Source: Sulfitobacter pontiacus
Lineage (GTDB): Bacteria; Pseudomonadota; Alphaproteobacteria; Rhodobacterales; Rhodobacteraceae
Assembly: GCF_040790665.1 (NCBI RefSeq)
Contig: NZ_CP160849.1
Span: forward strand, 2,691,501 to 2,755,500
Reading direction: 5' to 3'
Length of the DNA stretch: 64,000 bases
Part shown: one piece after another, positions 8,898 through 17,741 of the stretch
Layout: each line of letters begins with the position of its first letter
How positions within the stretch are numbered: the first letter of the stretch is position 1
The notes under the pieces: generated by a model
The model's database searches: none
What the model was told of the DNA's origin: nothing
Seen by the model: only the letters and a program-made list of their open reading frames with translations
Program-made: the position numbers and the translations under genes

Positions 8898-9500
8898 TCA
8901 GCGCGCCGCGCGCCATGCGGCCCATGCTTCGGGCGTATCAAGGTCCAGTCGCGCGCGGTTGTCCGGCAGGGGGATCAGCAGCGTCTGGTCCTGGGCCTGT
9001 GCAATGATCTCTTTCCCGCCGGTGTCACCTTGCATCCGTGCAAAATGATCAAAATGGCAGGCTGCAAATACCGTCGGGTGACCCGGCTTTCCATCCGCCG
9101 TCGCACCGCGCCATATCGTGTAATTTGATTTAATATCAACGGCGTGAAAGACGGTGTTCAAGTCATTTTCAGTCAGCTCTGGCAGGTCGGCAAGCAGCAC
9201 CATCGCGGCAGGCGTACCGGCGGGAAGGGCCGCAAACCCCGCGCGGAGCGAGGCGTTCATCCCCTCTGCCGCATCGGCAACGGGGAGCGCTTCAACCTCC
9301 ATATCAGCCACAAGCGCATAGCGAGGGTGGGGCGCAGGTGGCAGGGCCACAATGACCGCCCCTCGCGTCGCCGCCCGCGCGATCCGTGCCTGTCGGCGCA
9401 GCAGGGGTTCGCCCTCCACGATCTCTTGCAGTTTGTCCCGCCCCCGCATCCGCGAGGATTGCCCCGCGGCCAGCAGGATGATGGGGATGTCATGGCTCAT
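8898..9500 (-). CDS. MobA/MocA-like molybdenum-cofactor nucleotidyltransferase
   Basis: 200 residues from ATG 9500 (MSHDIPIILLAAG). Residues 9-25 carry the nucleotidyltransferase signature LAAGQSSRMRGRDKL, followed by MNASLRAGF and the acidic motif LLADLPELTENDL that binds Mg-nucleotide in this fold. Family members attach CMP or GMP to molybdopterin (MocA/MobA) for xanthine-dehydrogenase or DMSO-reductase type enzymes; related NTP transferases exist, so the exact nucleotide is uncertain. No molybdenum-enzyme gene is adjacent. It converges with the RTX gene, with the RTX terminator between them. Confidence 0.8.
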   Translation of the reverse strand: MSHDIPIILLAAGQSSRMRGRDKLQEIVEGEPLLRRQARIARAATRGAVIVALPPAPHPRYALVADMEVEALPVADAAEGMNASLRAGFAALPAGTPAAMVLLADLPELTENDLNTVFHAVDIKSNYTIWRGATADGKPGHPTVFAACHFDHFARMQGDTGGKEIIAQAQDQTLLIPLPDNRARLDLDTPEAWAAWRAAR

Positions 9501-9672
9501 ACACCGACCATAGCCAGAATTCCCATCCACCGTAAGAGCATAGCATCACTCCCACCCGCTGATTTGACCTGCATTTTTGAACCATCGGGCGGCATAGGGC
9601 GTTGGGCTTGTAAGCCAGGTGATCTCCGCGCAAGCTTGTTGAACATGGCACTTCATGACGCGGATATACCCT

Positions 9673-11040
9673 ATGAACTTTGACTTCCTCTTGCCATCGA
9701 CACTGCTCCGCAAGGGCCGTGAGTACAGCCGCAAGCTTTGGGTGCGGGTGCTGATCATGGGGTTGTTGGCGGTCTTGTCGCTGCTGCTGAGCATGTTGAT
9801 CGAACGCTGGATCCCGCAATCGCTCGCGACCTATCTGACCGGCAGTGCGGCGGACCGGTTGCTGTCGATCATCGCCAACGCGATGCTTGCGGTCACCACC
9901 TTTTCGCTTAGCGTCATGGTCACTGTATATCGCAGCACCTCGACCCAATGGACGCCGCGCATTCACCGCTTGATCGTTCAGGACCGCACCACCCAGAATA
10001 CGCTGGCCGTCTTCATCGGGGCCTATGTCTATGCGCTGATCGCCATCATCCTGCGCGAGCTTGGCGTGTTCGACGACAAACGGTCTTTCGTGTTGTTCGT
10101 GATGACGGTTATCGTGCTGACGGTGATCGTGTTCAGCCTGATCCGCTGGGTGCTGCATTTGCAGACCTTTGGCAGCCTGATCGATACCTCGCGACAGGTG
10201 GAGGATCAGACACGCCGCACCTTCAAGGAACGCCTGCATAATCCCTGCCTCGGGGCCAATCCGCTGACCGGTGATATTCCCGACAGTGCAAAGCCGTTCA
10301 CCGCAGATGAAAACGGCTATATCCAGCATATCTATCCCGAAGCGTTGAATACCGTGGCGGAAAACCACGGGGTAAAGATCTACCTCAAGCGCAACATCGG
10401 CAGCTTTGTTTTCGTCAACGAACCTTTGATGATGATCGATCGCGTGGGGCAGCCCAAGGATGATGAACACACCGATGAAACGCTGCATGCAGGGATCAAT
10501 GCCAGTATCACCATCGGCGATTTGCGGACCTATGACCAAGATCCGCGCTTTGGTCTCATCGTGATGGGAGAGGTCGCGTCAAAGGCGCTGTCGCCCGGCG
10601 TAAATGACCCCGGCACCGCGATCGACGTGATCACCCGCATTGGCCGCATCCTGAGCTTTTACGAGGACGAGACCGAAAGGGACCGCGACGAGGTGCTGGA
10701 CCACATCTATGTCGCACCGCTGGACCCGTCCGACCTGATGCAGGACGCTTTTGGCGCGTTGGCGCGGGACGGGTGTACGGTGGTCGAGGTGCAGCAGCGG
10801 CTTCAAGCCACGCTGAACGGCCTGATGCGGCACCCTGACGAGGGGCTACGCATGGCCGCGCGCAAGGCTGCCGAGCGCCACCTCAGACGCGCGCTTGCCA
10901 AGATCGACTTTGAACCCGACCGGGCGCAGTTGATGGAAAGCGCCAGCCAAGACGTGCGCGATGCGGTCCGTGACGCGGTAAAGCACAGTGATACCGAGGA
11001 TGACGCGCCAAAGATGGACAATGACACCGACACCACTTGA
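9673..11040 (+). CDS. DUF2254 integral membrane protein
   Basis: 455 residues from ATG 9673; another in-frame ATG at 9655 is possible and neither has a clear ribosome site. Four hydrophobic segments fall in the first 180 residues (LWVRVLIMGLLAVLSLLL; a segment ending FSLSVMVTVY; LAVFIGAYVYALIAIIL; FVLFVMTVIVLTVIVFSL). They are followed by a large soluble region with the pattern VASKALSPGVNDPGTAIDVI, which I associate with the DUF2254 family of predicted inner-membrane proteins. Function is unknown. The stop codon is 9 bp from the end of the convergent CorC-like gene. Confidence 0.82.
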   Translation: MNFDFLLPSTLLRKGREYSRKLWVRVLIMGLLAVLSLLLSMLIERWIPQSLATYLTGSAADRLLSIIANAMLAVTTFSLSVMVTVYRSTSTQWTPRIHRLIVQDRTTQNTLAVFIGAYVYALIAIILRELGVFDDKRSFVLFVMTVIVLTVIVFSLIRWVLHLQTFGSLIDTSRQVEDQTRRTFKERLHNPCLGANPLTGDIPDSAKPFTADENGYIQHIYPEALNTVAENHGVKIYLKRNIGSFVFVNEPLMMIDRVGQPKDDEHTDETLHAGINASITIGDLRTYDQDPRFGLIVMGEVASKALSPGVNDPGTAIDVITRIGRILSFYEDETERDRDEVLDHIYVAPLDPSDLMQDAFGALARDGCTVVEVQQRLQATLNGLMRHPDEGLRMAARKAAERHLRRALAKIDFEPDRAQLMESASQDVRDAVRDAVKHSDTEDDAPKMDNDTDTT

Positions 11041-11049
11041 GGGCGGCTT

Positions 11050-12354
11050 TTACAGGGGGCGGATTTTCAGCTGTGTGATCCGGTTGCCATCGCGGGCGAT
11101 GACCTCGAACCGGAACCCGTGGAAAGAGAACACCTGATTGGGCGTCGGGATCATCTGCGCTTCGTGGATCACCAGACCGGCGACGGTATTGGCCTCTTCG
11201 TCGGGCAAGTCCCATTCCGTGGCGCGGTTGAGGTCGCGGATCGTCATGGCCCCATCGACGAAATATTGCCCGTCCTCGGCCTTGGTCACGCCGTGGTCCG
11301 CATCTGGGTCGAATTCATCGGTGATCTCGCCCACAATCTCTTCAAGGATATCCTCGAGCGTGATCAACCCCTGAAGCGAGCCATATTCATCCACCACCAG
11401 CGCAAAATGGGTGCGGCGCCGTAGGAACTGGCGCATCTGTTCGTCCAGCGTAGATGTCTCGGGCACGAAATAGGGTTTCATCGCGATATCGGCGATTTTG
11501 AACGTCTTGAACGGTTTGTCATCCTCGGCACCGCTGATGTGCTTGTACATGGCACGCAGCAGGTCTTTGGCATGGATCACACCGATGATGTTCTCGGGAT
11601 CGTCGCGGTAGACGGGCAGGCGGGTGTGGTTGCTTTCCAGGATCTGTTCAAGGATCTGCGAAGGGTCATCGGCGGCATCGATCATCTCGATCCCTGACCG
11701 GTGGAGCATGACCTCTTCCACCATGCGTTCGCGCAGATCAAGCGCGCCTAGAATACGGTCGCGGTCTTCCTTCTCTACCACCCCTTCAGAGCGGCCGATT
11801 TGGAGCGCCCCCGCGATTTCCTCGCGCACGGCAAGGATGTTGCTGTCGGGGTCGATCGTCACGCCGAAAAGGCGCAGGATGCCGCGGACCAGAAACCGCA
11901 CGGCTGACACCACGGGGCTGAAGATCAGCACCACCAGCGCAATGGGCCGCGACACGGCTGCGGCGGCGGTTTCAGCATTGGTGATCGCATAGGTCTTGGG
12001 CAGAACCTCGGCAAAGATCAGAACCAGCAGCGTCATCACCAGCGTCGCCAGCGCCACACCGGATTCGCCAAAGACCCGCGTGAACAGCGCCGTCGCAAGC
12101 GAGGCTGCAAGAATGTTCACAAGATTGTTGCCCAGCAGGACAGAGCCGATCAGCCGCTCGTTATCCTCGGTGATCTTGAGCGCACGTTCCGCCCCCTTGG
12201 ACCCTTTATCCGCCTGACCCCGCAGCTTGCCCCGCGATGCCGCCGTCAGCGCCGTTTCAGACCCCGAGAAGAAGCCGGAAAGCACCAGAAGGAACAGGAT
12301 GATACCGCTGCTGATCCAAAATGCGCCGTCTAGGATTGCGGGGGCCGTGTCCAT
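11050..12354 (-). CDS. CNNM/CorC-type transporter-associated protein (hemolysin family), DUF21 + CBS + CorC_HlyC
   Basis: 434 residues. Residues 1-190 contain the DUF21 membrane domain: GFFSGSETALTAASR in the first helix, a second helix pair from VLLGNNLVNILAASLATALF, and IFAEVLPKTYAITNAE. A CBS pair (about 205-330) reads MVEEVMLHRSGIEMIDA and LVVDEYGSLQGLITLEDILEEIVGEI. A C-terminal CorC_HlyC domain closes the protein with FDGAMTIRD-like VDGAMTIRDLN and IARDGNRITQLKIRPL. Members are implicated in Mg2+/Co2+ export or resistance; the older hemolysin label is misleading. It is full length and divergently transcribed from the following phosphoesterase. Confidence 0.9.
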   Translation of the reverse strand: MDTAPAILDGAFWISSGIILFLLVLSGFFSGSETALTAASRGKLRGQADKGSKGAERALKITEDNERLIGSVLLGNNLVNILAASLATALFTRVFGESGVALATLVMTLLVLIFAEVLPKTYAITNAETAAAAVSRPIALVVLIFSPVVSAVRFLVRGILRLFGVTIDPDSNILAVREEIAGALQIGRSEGVVEKEDRDRILGALDLRERMVEEVMLHRSGIEMIDAADDPSQILEQILESNHTRLPVYRDDPENIIGVIHAKDLLRAMYKHISGAEDDKPFKTFKIADIAMKPYFVPETSTLDEQMRQFLRRRTHFALVVDEYGSLQGLITLEDILEEIVGEITDEFDPDADHGVTKAEDGQYFVDGAMTIRDLNRATEWDLPDEEANTVAGLVIHEAQMIPTPNQVFSFHGFRFEVIARDGNRITQLKIRPL

Positions 12355-12418
12355 TTGTGAGTATACCTTATCCGTTTGCTCATAGGGTTATGGGCGTGTG
12401 TGCGGTTTCATTCAAGGG

Positions 12419-13246
12419 ATGAGCAGGGTGAACCATCAAGATTTGGGAGAATTGAACGGGCCGATTGTGCTGTTCGGCGGGCCATATTCCAACCGGCAGG
12501 CGCTTGACGCGCTGTTTGACCGCGCGCGGGCCTTAGGGGTGGGGTCGGACCGGATGATTTGCACCGGCGACGTGGTAGCCTATTGCGCCGATGCCCATGC
12601 CGTCAGCGACAGGATGCAGGACAGCGGCATCGCGGTGGTGGCGGGAAATTGTGAAAAGCAGCTTGCCGCAGGTGCGATGGACTGCGGCTGCGGGTTCGAG
12701 GATGGCAGCGCCTGCGATCTGCTTTCGGTCGGCTGGTACGGCTACGCCAGCGCGCAGATCACCCAAGCGCAGCGCGACTGGATGGGGCAGGTGCCGGATA
12801 TCCTCAGCTTTCACCACGCCGGAAAGCGCTATGCCGTGATCCACGGGGGGCACCACGATATCGCCCGCTTTATCTGGCCCGTCTCGCCCGAGGCCCTGTT
12901 TGACGCGGAATGGCAGGCGGTTGAGCGCAGCATCGGTCCGGTGGACGGGATCATAGCAGGGCACTGCGGGGTGGCGTTTGAACGGCAGACAGCGCGGGGG
13001 ATGTGGATCAACGCCGGTGTCATCGGCATGCCGCCCAACGATGGCGCACCGCAGACCCGTTTTGCGGTGCTTGATGCGGGGCAGGTGTTGTTTCACCGGC
13101 TTGACTATGACCATGCCGCCGCCGCCGGCGCGATGGTGCAGGCGGGGCTGACCCAAGGCTACCACAAGGCGCTAGAGACGGGTCACTGGCCGTCAGAGGA
13201 TGTCTTGCCGCCGGAACTGCGCCGCGCCGCCTTGGCCAGCGGATGA
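12419..13246 (+). CDS. Metallophosphoesterase-family protein with altered first metal motif
   Basis: 275 residues from ATG 12419; starts are uncertain because no good ribosome site is visible and GTG 12398 is in frame. Calcineurin-like motifs can be followed: CTGDVVAYCAD (Asp51), VVAGNCEK in place of GNHE, VIHGGHHD, and IIAGHCGV. The first motif, normally GDxHG, reads GGPYSN (20-25), so the expected Asp and His are missing. The fold is clear, the catalytic status is not. Its 3' end overlaps the convergent xerD gene by 64 bp, from 13183 to 13246. Confidence 0.75.
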   Translation: MSRVNHQDLGELNGPIVLFGGPYSNRQALDALFDRARALGVGSDRMICTGDVVAYCADAHAVSDRMQDSGIAVVAGNCEKQLAAGAMDCGCGFEDGSACDLLSVGWYGYASAQITQAQRDWMGQVPDILSFHHAGKRYAVIHGGHHDIARFIWPVSPEALFDAEWQAVERSIGPVDGIIAGHCGVAFERQTARGMWINAGVIGMPPNDGAPQTRFAVLDAGQVLFHRLDYDHAAAAGAMVQAGLTQGYHKALETGHWPSEDVLPPELRRAALASG

Positions 13247-14157
13247 TTTTCCAGCACCAGCTCGGACAAACGTGCCTCTAGCACATGGGTGTAGATTTCG
13301 GTCGTGGCGACATCAGCGTGCCCCAGCATCGTCTGGATCGCCCGCAGATCGGCCCCATTGGCCAGCAGATGCGTTGCAAAGGCGTGGCGTAGGGTGTGGG
13401 GGGTAACCTTGGACGGATCAACACCGGCGGTCAGGGCAAATTCCTTGATCAGCAGATAAAAGCGGTGGCGCGTCAGATATCCGGCGCTGCCGCGACTGGG
13501 GAAGAGGTAGATCGACGCGGGTTTGCCCTTGGCCTGTGCGGCCTCGTCGGTTCTATCTCGCTGCACCAGCCATGCCGCCAGCGCCTCGCGCGCGGGGTCG
13601 GACAAGGGCACCAGACGTTCCTTGCCGCCTTTGCCCATAATCAACAGCAAGCGCGGATCGCCGCGGGCCGCGCTGACCCGAAGGCTCACCAACTCGCTCA
13701 CCCGCATGCCGGTGGCGTAGAGCAGCTCCATCAAACAGGTGTTGCGCAGCTGGTCCGAGGTGTTGCGCCCCGAGCGGCGCGCCGCGTCGAGCAGCTGGTC
13801 AACCGCGTCCTCCGACAGCACCTTGGGCAGACGTTTGTCTTGCCCCGGACCCGCAATCTGGATCGCGGGGTTATCCGTGCGCCACCCTTCTTCAAATGCG
13901 AAACGGTACAGCTGTTTGATCGCCGACAGCCGCCGTGCGCGGGTGGATTTGGCAAGCCCCTGCGCGTCGCACCAGACCAGATAGGCTTCGATATCCGCGC
14001 GACCGACCGAGACGAAATCCAATGCGCGGCGGGCGAGGAAACTGTCAAAATCCTTCAGGTCGCGCCCATAGGCGAGTTGCGTGTTCGTGGCCGCGCCCAG
14101 TTCCGCCGCCTGCGCCTCTAGGAAGGTCGAAATCCAGTGCAGCAATTCGGTCTGCAT
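13183..14157 (-). CDS. xerD: Tyrosine recombinase XerD
   Basis: 324 residues. The N-terminal SAM-like core-binding domain (about 1-95) contains TQLAYGRDLKDFDSFL and LSAIKQLYRFAFEEGWRTDNP. The catalytic domain shows the full R-K-H-R-H-Y set: TGMRVSELVSL, GKGGKERLVPL, HTLRHAFATHLLANGADL, LGHADVATTEIYTHV. With XerC it resolves chromosome dimers at dif, activated by FtsK. Its ATG overlaps the stop of the preceding 522-aa gene (TGATG), so it is translationally coupled to a secreted protein and a 49-aa membrane protein. The last 15 residues (SSGGKTSSDGQ region) lie in the convergent overlap with the phosphoesterase gene. Confidence 0.95.
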   Translation of the reverse strand: MQTELLHWISTFLEAQAAELGAATNTQLAYGRDLKDFDSFLARRALDFVSVGRADIEAYLVWCDAQGLAKSTRARRLSAIKQLYRFAFEEGWRTDNPAIQIAGPGQDKRLPKVLSEDAVDQLLDAARRSGRNTSDQLRNTCLMELLYATGMRVSELVSLRVSAARGDPRLLLIMGKGGKERLVPLSDPAREALAAWLVQRDRTDEAAQAKGKPASIYLFPSRGSAGYLTRHRFYLLIKEFALTAGVDPSKVTPHTLRHAFATHLLANGADLRAIQTMLGHADVATTEIYTHVLEARLSELVLENHPLAKAARRSSGGKTSSDGQ

Positions 14158-15725
14158 CAGTTCCGCTCCAGCAGAGACGTTTGCAGGGCAGCCCGGCGTG
14201 CGGCATCTTCCAGCCCCAAGGCCCTTAGGGTAGAGATCGCATCGCGCAGGGCAGCCGTGTCACCGCGGGCACCATCCTCTAGAAGCGCAATCGTATGCAG
14301 GATAGCGCTGCCCAACTGACCGTTCTGTGCCATCTCGACCAGCCCCTTGCGCGGTGTCGGGGTCGTGAAAGCGCTGGCAATCCCCTGTGCGTGGGGGATG
14401 TCGGGCGTGGTTTTCGGGGCCTCGCCGCGCGCGATCTGCGAGAGGAATGTAATCTCTGCCGGTGTCGCATCAGCGTTGGCAACCTGCTCGTAAAGCGGTG
14501 ACAGCAGCAGGATACGGTCCCGCAGGGCGGCGCTGGCACCGTTAAGGTCGGTGCCCTGTAAATCCTCGGCATAGAGGGTGGCGAAGGTCACTTCGGTTTC
14601 GGCCTGCTGCATGGCGCGCCACGCGGGGCGCAGGGCTTTGGCGATTGCCTCTGTATTGCCGCTGGACATGGCCGTGTCGAACCGCTGGAGCGCTTCGACA
14701 CGGTCCCACACCCCGCCAGAGGCCGCAGGCTCACGGTCGGTATAAATGCCCAGAAACCGGTTGTCGGGCAGGGCCCCGATACGGGTCAGACGCTCCGCCG
14801 CATCCAGCTGCGCCTTCCAGCCCGCGATATCGCGCAGATCGGCCACCGCATAGGCGGCAGTCAGGTTCCGCGTGGGCTGCGGCTCTCCGATCGCTTCAAG
14901 AAGCCGGAACTTGAGCGGCGTCATCTCGCGCGGGCCGGGCAGGGGCGCGGCCCCTTCGTAGAGGTCAGGGTTGAGGAACCGGTCCAGCAACGACAGATCG
15001 CTTTCGGGCAGCAGCGCCAGCGCTTGGGCAGACCCCAGCGTCAGCGCCGCCGTGTCCCATTCCCCCGACCGCGCAGCGCAAAGGATGCGCACGCCATAAT
15101 CCGTTGTCAGGAAGGGCTTGTCCTTCAGCCGCAGGCAGGCACGATCTTCTGTGCCCAAAAGCAGGCTCACCTGCATCCAGAGGTCAAAGTGATCCGGCGA
15201 GGTCTCGACGCCCGCCTGTTCGATCAGCGACATCGCAGGGTCAAGCGCCGCAGCATCCAACAAGGTGCGCACACGGGCGAGGGCAAGCGCATCGCCCTGT
15301 TTCGCGTCCCCCTGCGGCGCGGTTGCTTGCGCAAGCAGCAGGGTAAACAGCAATGAATGGGCCACGGGCAGGTGAAGCTCTGGCAGACGGTCAAGCTGAT
15401 GCGCGATGTCTTCCGCGGTGCTGCCTGTCCATAGATCCTGCGGCAGCCCTGTCACCTTGGTTGGCACCAACCCGATGGCGCGCGGCCCGCCTTTGCCCAA
15501 GGGGGCCACGGTCACGACAGGGGGCAGCGCGGTCTGCGCCACGGGGGCCTCGTCCGGCTTTACGGGGGCCTTGCGCGTCGGTTGCGGCGTCTTGGGACGT
15601 TCGCCGAGCCAGTCGATCACCGACAAAGGTGCGTTCCGGTCATTCTGCGCCGCGGTTTGCGCGGCGACACCAAGGGGGAGGGCAATCAGGCAAAAAACGC
15701 TTAGCTGCCTGACAAATCGGATCAT
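14157..15725 (-). CDS. Conserved-looking secreted hypothetical protein, 522 aa, upstream of xerD
   Basis: Starts at ATG 15725, which overlaps the stop of the 49-aa gene (ATGA) and has GGAG 8 nt upstream; longer in-frame starts would destroy the signal peptide. Residues 1-25 (MIRFVRQLSVFCLIALPLGV then AAQTA) form a Sec signal. A Pro/Ala-rich stretch follows (about 40-70), and the rest is Ala/Leu-rich helical sequence resembling helical-repeat (TPR/Sel1-like) proteins, without motifs I can name. Only one pair of cysteines (CLRLK, LCAARSG) is obvious. Periplasmic; function unknown. Gene order suggests co-expression with xerD. Confidence 0.7.
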   Translation of the reverse strand: MIRFVRQLSVFCLIALPLGVAAQTAAQNDRNAPLSVIDWLGERPKTPQPTRKAPVKPDEAPVAQTALPPVVTVAPLGKGGPRAIGLVPTKVTGLPQDLWTGSTAEDIAHQLDRLPELHLPVAHSLLFTLLLAQATAPQGDAKQGDALALARVRTLLDAAALDPAMSLIEQAGVETSPDHFDLWMQVSLLLGTEDRACLRLKDKPFLTTDYGVRILCAARSGEWDTAALTLGSAQALALLPESDLSLLDRFLNPDLYEGAAPLPGPREMTPLKFRLLEAIGEPQPTRNLTAAYAVADLRDIAGWKAQLDAAERLTRIGALPDNRFLGIYTDREPAASGGVWDRVEALQRFDTAMSSGNTEAIAKALRPAWRAMQQAETEVTFATLYAEDLQGTDLNGASAALRDRILLLSPLYEQVANADATPAEITFLSQIARGEAPKTTPDIPHAQGIASAFTTPTPRKGLVEMAQNGQLGSAILHTIALLEDGARGDTAALRDAISTLRALGLEDAARRAALQTSLLERN

Positions 15726-15871
15726 TGCTGCTCCAACGTCACGGATTCGCGGATTTCGACCTGGGGTGGTGCAAAGTCCGCCCCGAAGAAGGGCCCCACA
15801 TAGGCATAGACCGCAAGGCCGATGAACCCGATAATTGCGAGGTAAATCAGAAACTTGATCAGCTTGCCCAT
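15722..15871 (-). CDS. 49-aa single-pass membrane protein, first gene of the xerD operon
   Basis: Short gene read from ATG 15871: MGKLIKFLIYLAIIGFIGL, then VYAYVGPFFGADFAPPQ and VEIRESVTLEQQ. One transmembrane helix (about residues 6-27) with a positively charged N-terminus gives an N-in, C-out topology, leaving a short Pro/acidic periplasmic tail. The stop TGA overlaps the ATG of the 522-aa secreted protein, a coupling that argues strongly that it is real. Divergent from aroK, with 80 bp between the two starts. No family assigned from sequence. Confidence 0.72.
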   Translation of the reverse strand: MGKLIKFLIYLAIIGFIGLAVYAYVGPFFGADFAPPQVEIRESVTLEQQ

Positions 15872-15951
15872 GGAATCCGCCTGCTTTCTTCTGCATCTTT
15901 TGACTATTCTATATATGGCCTTTTGGGCAAGATCACGTCATTCACACAAGA

Positions 15952-16542
15952 ATGAGCGAAATTCAGCAATCCCCAGCCGATACGGCCCAAAACACCCCTC
16001 GGTACCATCTTAAGAAGACGGTTGTCATGGTGGGTATGATGGGAGCAGGCAAAACCGCCGTGGGCCGCGCTTTGGCCGCGAAACTCGGCGTGCCCTTTGT
16101 GGACAGCGACCACGAGATAGAGGCCGCTGCCAATCTGACCGTGCCCGAAATCTTTGAGCGCGACGGCGAGCCTTTCTTTCGCAAGCGCGAGACCGAAGTC
16201 ATCTCGCGGCTACTGGATAAAGAGCCCGGCATCCTGTCGACCGGCGGCGGTGCCTTTCTGGCGGAAGCCAACCGCGAGAATATCTCGGCCCGCGGGGTGT
16301 CGGTGTGGCTGGATGCCGACCTTGATCTGCTGTGGAACCGTGTGCGGCATAAAACCTCGCGCCCGTTGCTGCGCACCGCCGACCCGCGCGGCACCCTGAC
16401 CGAGCTTTACGAGAAACGTGTGCCGATCTACCGGCTTGCGGATATGACAGTTGCCAGCACGCCGGCGCTGTCGATTGACGCGATGGCGCAGCGCGTGGTG
16501 GGTGCGCTGACGGATCGTCCAGATGTACTTGAGGTGCTGTGA
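15952..16542 (+). CDS. aroK: Shikimate kinase
   Basis: 196 residues. The P-loop GMMGAGKTAVGRALA begins near residue 28, followed by the shikimate-binding DSDHEIE, FRKRETEVI, STGGGAF and the lid arginine RPLLRTADP. It phosphorylates shikimate at the 3-hydroxyl using ATP in the chorismate pathway. A 20-residue N-terminal extension precedes the core, as often in this group. The stop codon overlaps the aroB start (TGATG), giving a coupled aroK-aroB pair, the classic arrangement. Confidence 0.95.
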   Translation: MSEIQQSPADTAQNTPRYHLKKTVVMVGMMGAGKTAVGRALAAKLGVPFVDSDHEIEAAANLTVPEIFERDGEPFFRKRETEVISRLLDKEPGILSTGGGAFLAEANRENISARGVSVWLDADLDLLWNRVRHKTSRPLLRTADPRGTLTELYEKRVPIYRLADMTVASTPALSIDAMAQRVVGALTDRPDVLEVL

Positions 16543-17657
16543 TGCAAGAAACGGTTCATGTCGGTCTTGAGGGCCGCGCTTATGATGTGGTGATCGGCCC
16601 CGATCTGCTGGCGCAAGCAGGCGCGTTGATTGCCCCGCTGTTGCGCCGCAAACGTGTTGTGGTGGTCAGTGATGAAACGGTTGCGGCGCACCATCTGGAC
16701 AGTTTGCGCGCCGGACTGGACGCCGCTGACATCAGCGCCGAGGCGCTGGCATTGCCGCCGGGCGAGGCCACAAAATGCTGGGCAGAGCTGACCCGCACGG
16801 TCGATTGGCTGATGGATCAGAAGGTCGAACGCAACGATATCGTGATTGCCTTTGGCGGCGGTGTCATCGGTGATCTGGTGGGCTTTGCCGCCGCGATCCT
16901 GCGCCGTGGTGTGCGCTTTGTGCAAATCCCGACCTCGCTTCTGGCACAGGTCGACAGCTCGGTCGGGGGCAAGACGGGGATCAACGTATCACAGGGCAAG
17001 AACCTTGTCGGCGCGTTTCATCAGCCGTCCCTTGTATTGGCCGATACGGCCGTGCTTGGCACATTGCAGGCGCGTGATTTCCTCGCCGGATATGGCGAGG
17101 TCGTCAAATACGGGCTGCTGGGGGATGCGGCCTTCTTTGACTGGCTCGAAGTGAACGCTCCCGCGATGGCCGCTGGCGATATGGCGCTGCGCGTAGAGGC
17201 GGTGCGCCGGTCTGTCCAGATGAAGGCCGATATCGTGCTGCGCGACGAAAAGGAACACGGCGATCGCGCGCTTTTGAACCTTGGCCATACCTTTTGCCAC
17301 GCGCTTGAGGCGGCGACGGGCTATTCCGACCGGTTGCTGCATGGCGAAGGTGTGGCGATCGGCTGTGCGATGGCGTTTGAATTGTCCGCCCGTTTGGGGC
17401 TTTGCGCGCAAGAGGACCCCAGCCGCGTCCGCGCGCATCTGCGGGCCATGGGGATGAAAACCGACCTGCGCGACATCGACGGAGATCTGCCGGACGCCGC
17501 CTATCTGCTTGATCTGATGGGGCAGGATAAAAAGGTCATCGACGGCAAGCTGCGCTTTATTCTGGCCCGTAGCATTGGCGATGCATTTGTCACCGCCGAT
17601 GTCCCCAAGGACGCGGTGCTAAAGCTGCTGGATGAGGCGCTGGCTGAACGCCACTAG
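16542..17657 (+). CDS. aroB: 3-dehydroquinate synthase
   Basis: 371 residues from ATG 16542 within the aroK stop; a GTG three bases earlier is in frame but less likely. Diagnostic stretches are VVVVSDETVAAHH, the NAD-binding FGGGVIGDLVGFAA, QIPTSLLAQVDSSVGGKTGIN, and the Zn ligands in DEKEHGDRALLNLGHTFCHA with LHGEGVAIG. It converts DAHP to 3-dehydroquinate, the second step of the shikimate pathway. It shares a symmetrical terminator with the convergent ssb gene. Confidence 0.96.
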   Translation: MQETVHVGLEGRAYDVVIGPDLLAQAGALIAPLLRRKRVVVVSDETVAAHHLDSLRAGLDAADISAEALALPPGEATKCWAELTRTVDWLMDQKVERNDIVIAFGGGVIGDLVGFAAAILRRGVRFVQIPTSLLAQVDSSVGGKTGINVSQGKNLVGAFHQPSLVLADTAVLGTLQARDFLAGYGEVVKYGLLGDAAFFDWLEVNAPAMAAGDMALRVEAVRRSVQMKADIVLRDEKEHGDRALLNLGHTFCHALEAATGYSDRLLHGEGVAIGCAMAFELSARLGLCAQEDPSRVRAHLRAMGMKTDLRDIDGDLPDAAYLLDLMGQDKKVIDGKLRFILARSIGDAFVTADVPKDAVLKLLDEALAERH

Positions 17658-17694
17658 GGGCGACGCCCACCCATTTTAAGTCAAGACAATGAAA

Positions 17695-17716
17695 AAGGCG
17701 GGGAATTCCCCGCCTT
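17695..17716. terminator. Bidirectional Rho-independent terminator between aroB and ssb
   Basis: AAGGCGGGG followed by AATT and CCCCGCCTT is a perfect 22-bp palindrome, 37 bp after the aroB stop and 25 bp after the ssb stop. The A-rich stretch on the left gives T residues for the minus-strand transcript; the plus strand has only a short TT. It suits mainly ssb and probably also aroB. Confidence 0.7.
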
Positions 17717-17741
17717 AACTATGTCTGGTATCAAATTGATA

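Noticed and set aside
13183..14157. XerD-like gene as sign of an integrated element
   Set aside because: Sequence and operon fit the housekeeping recombinase; no att repeats or phage genes are near.
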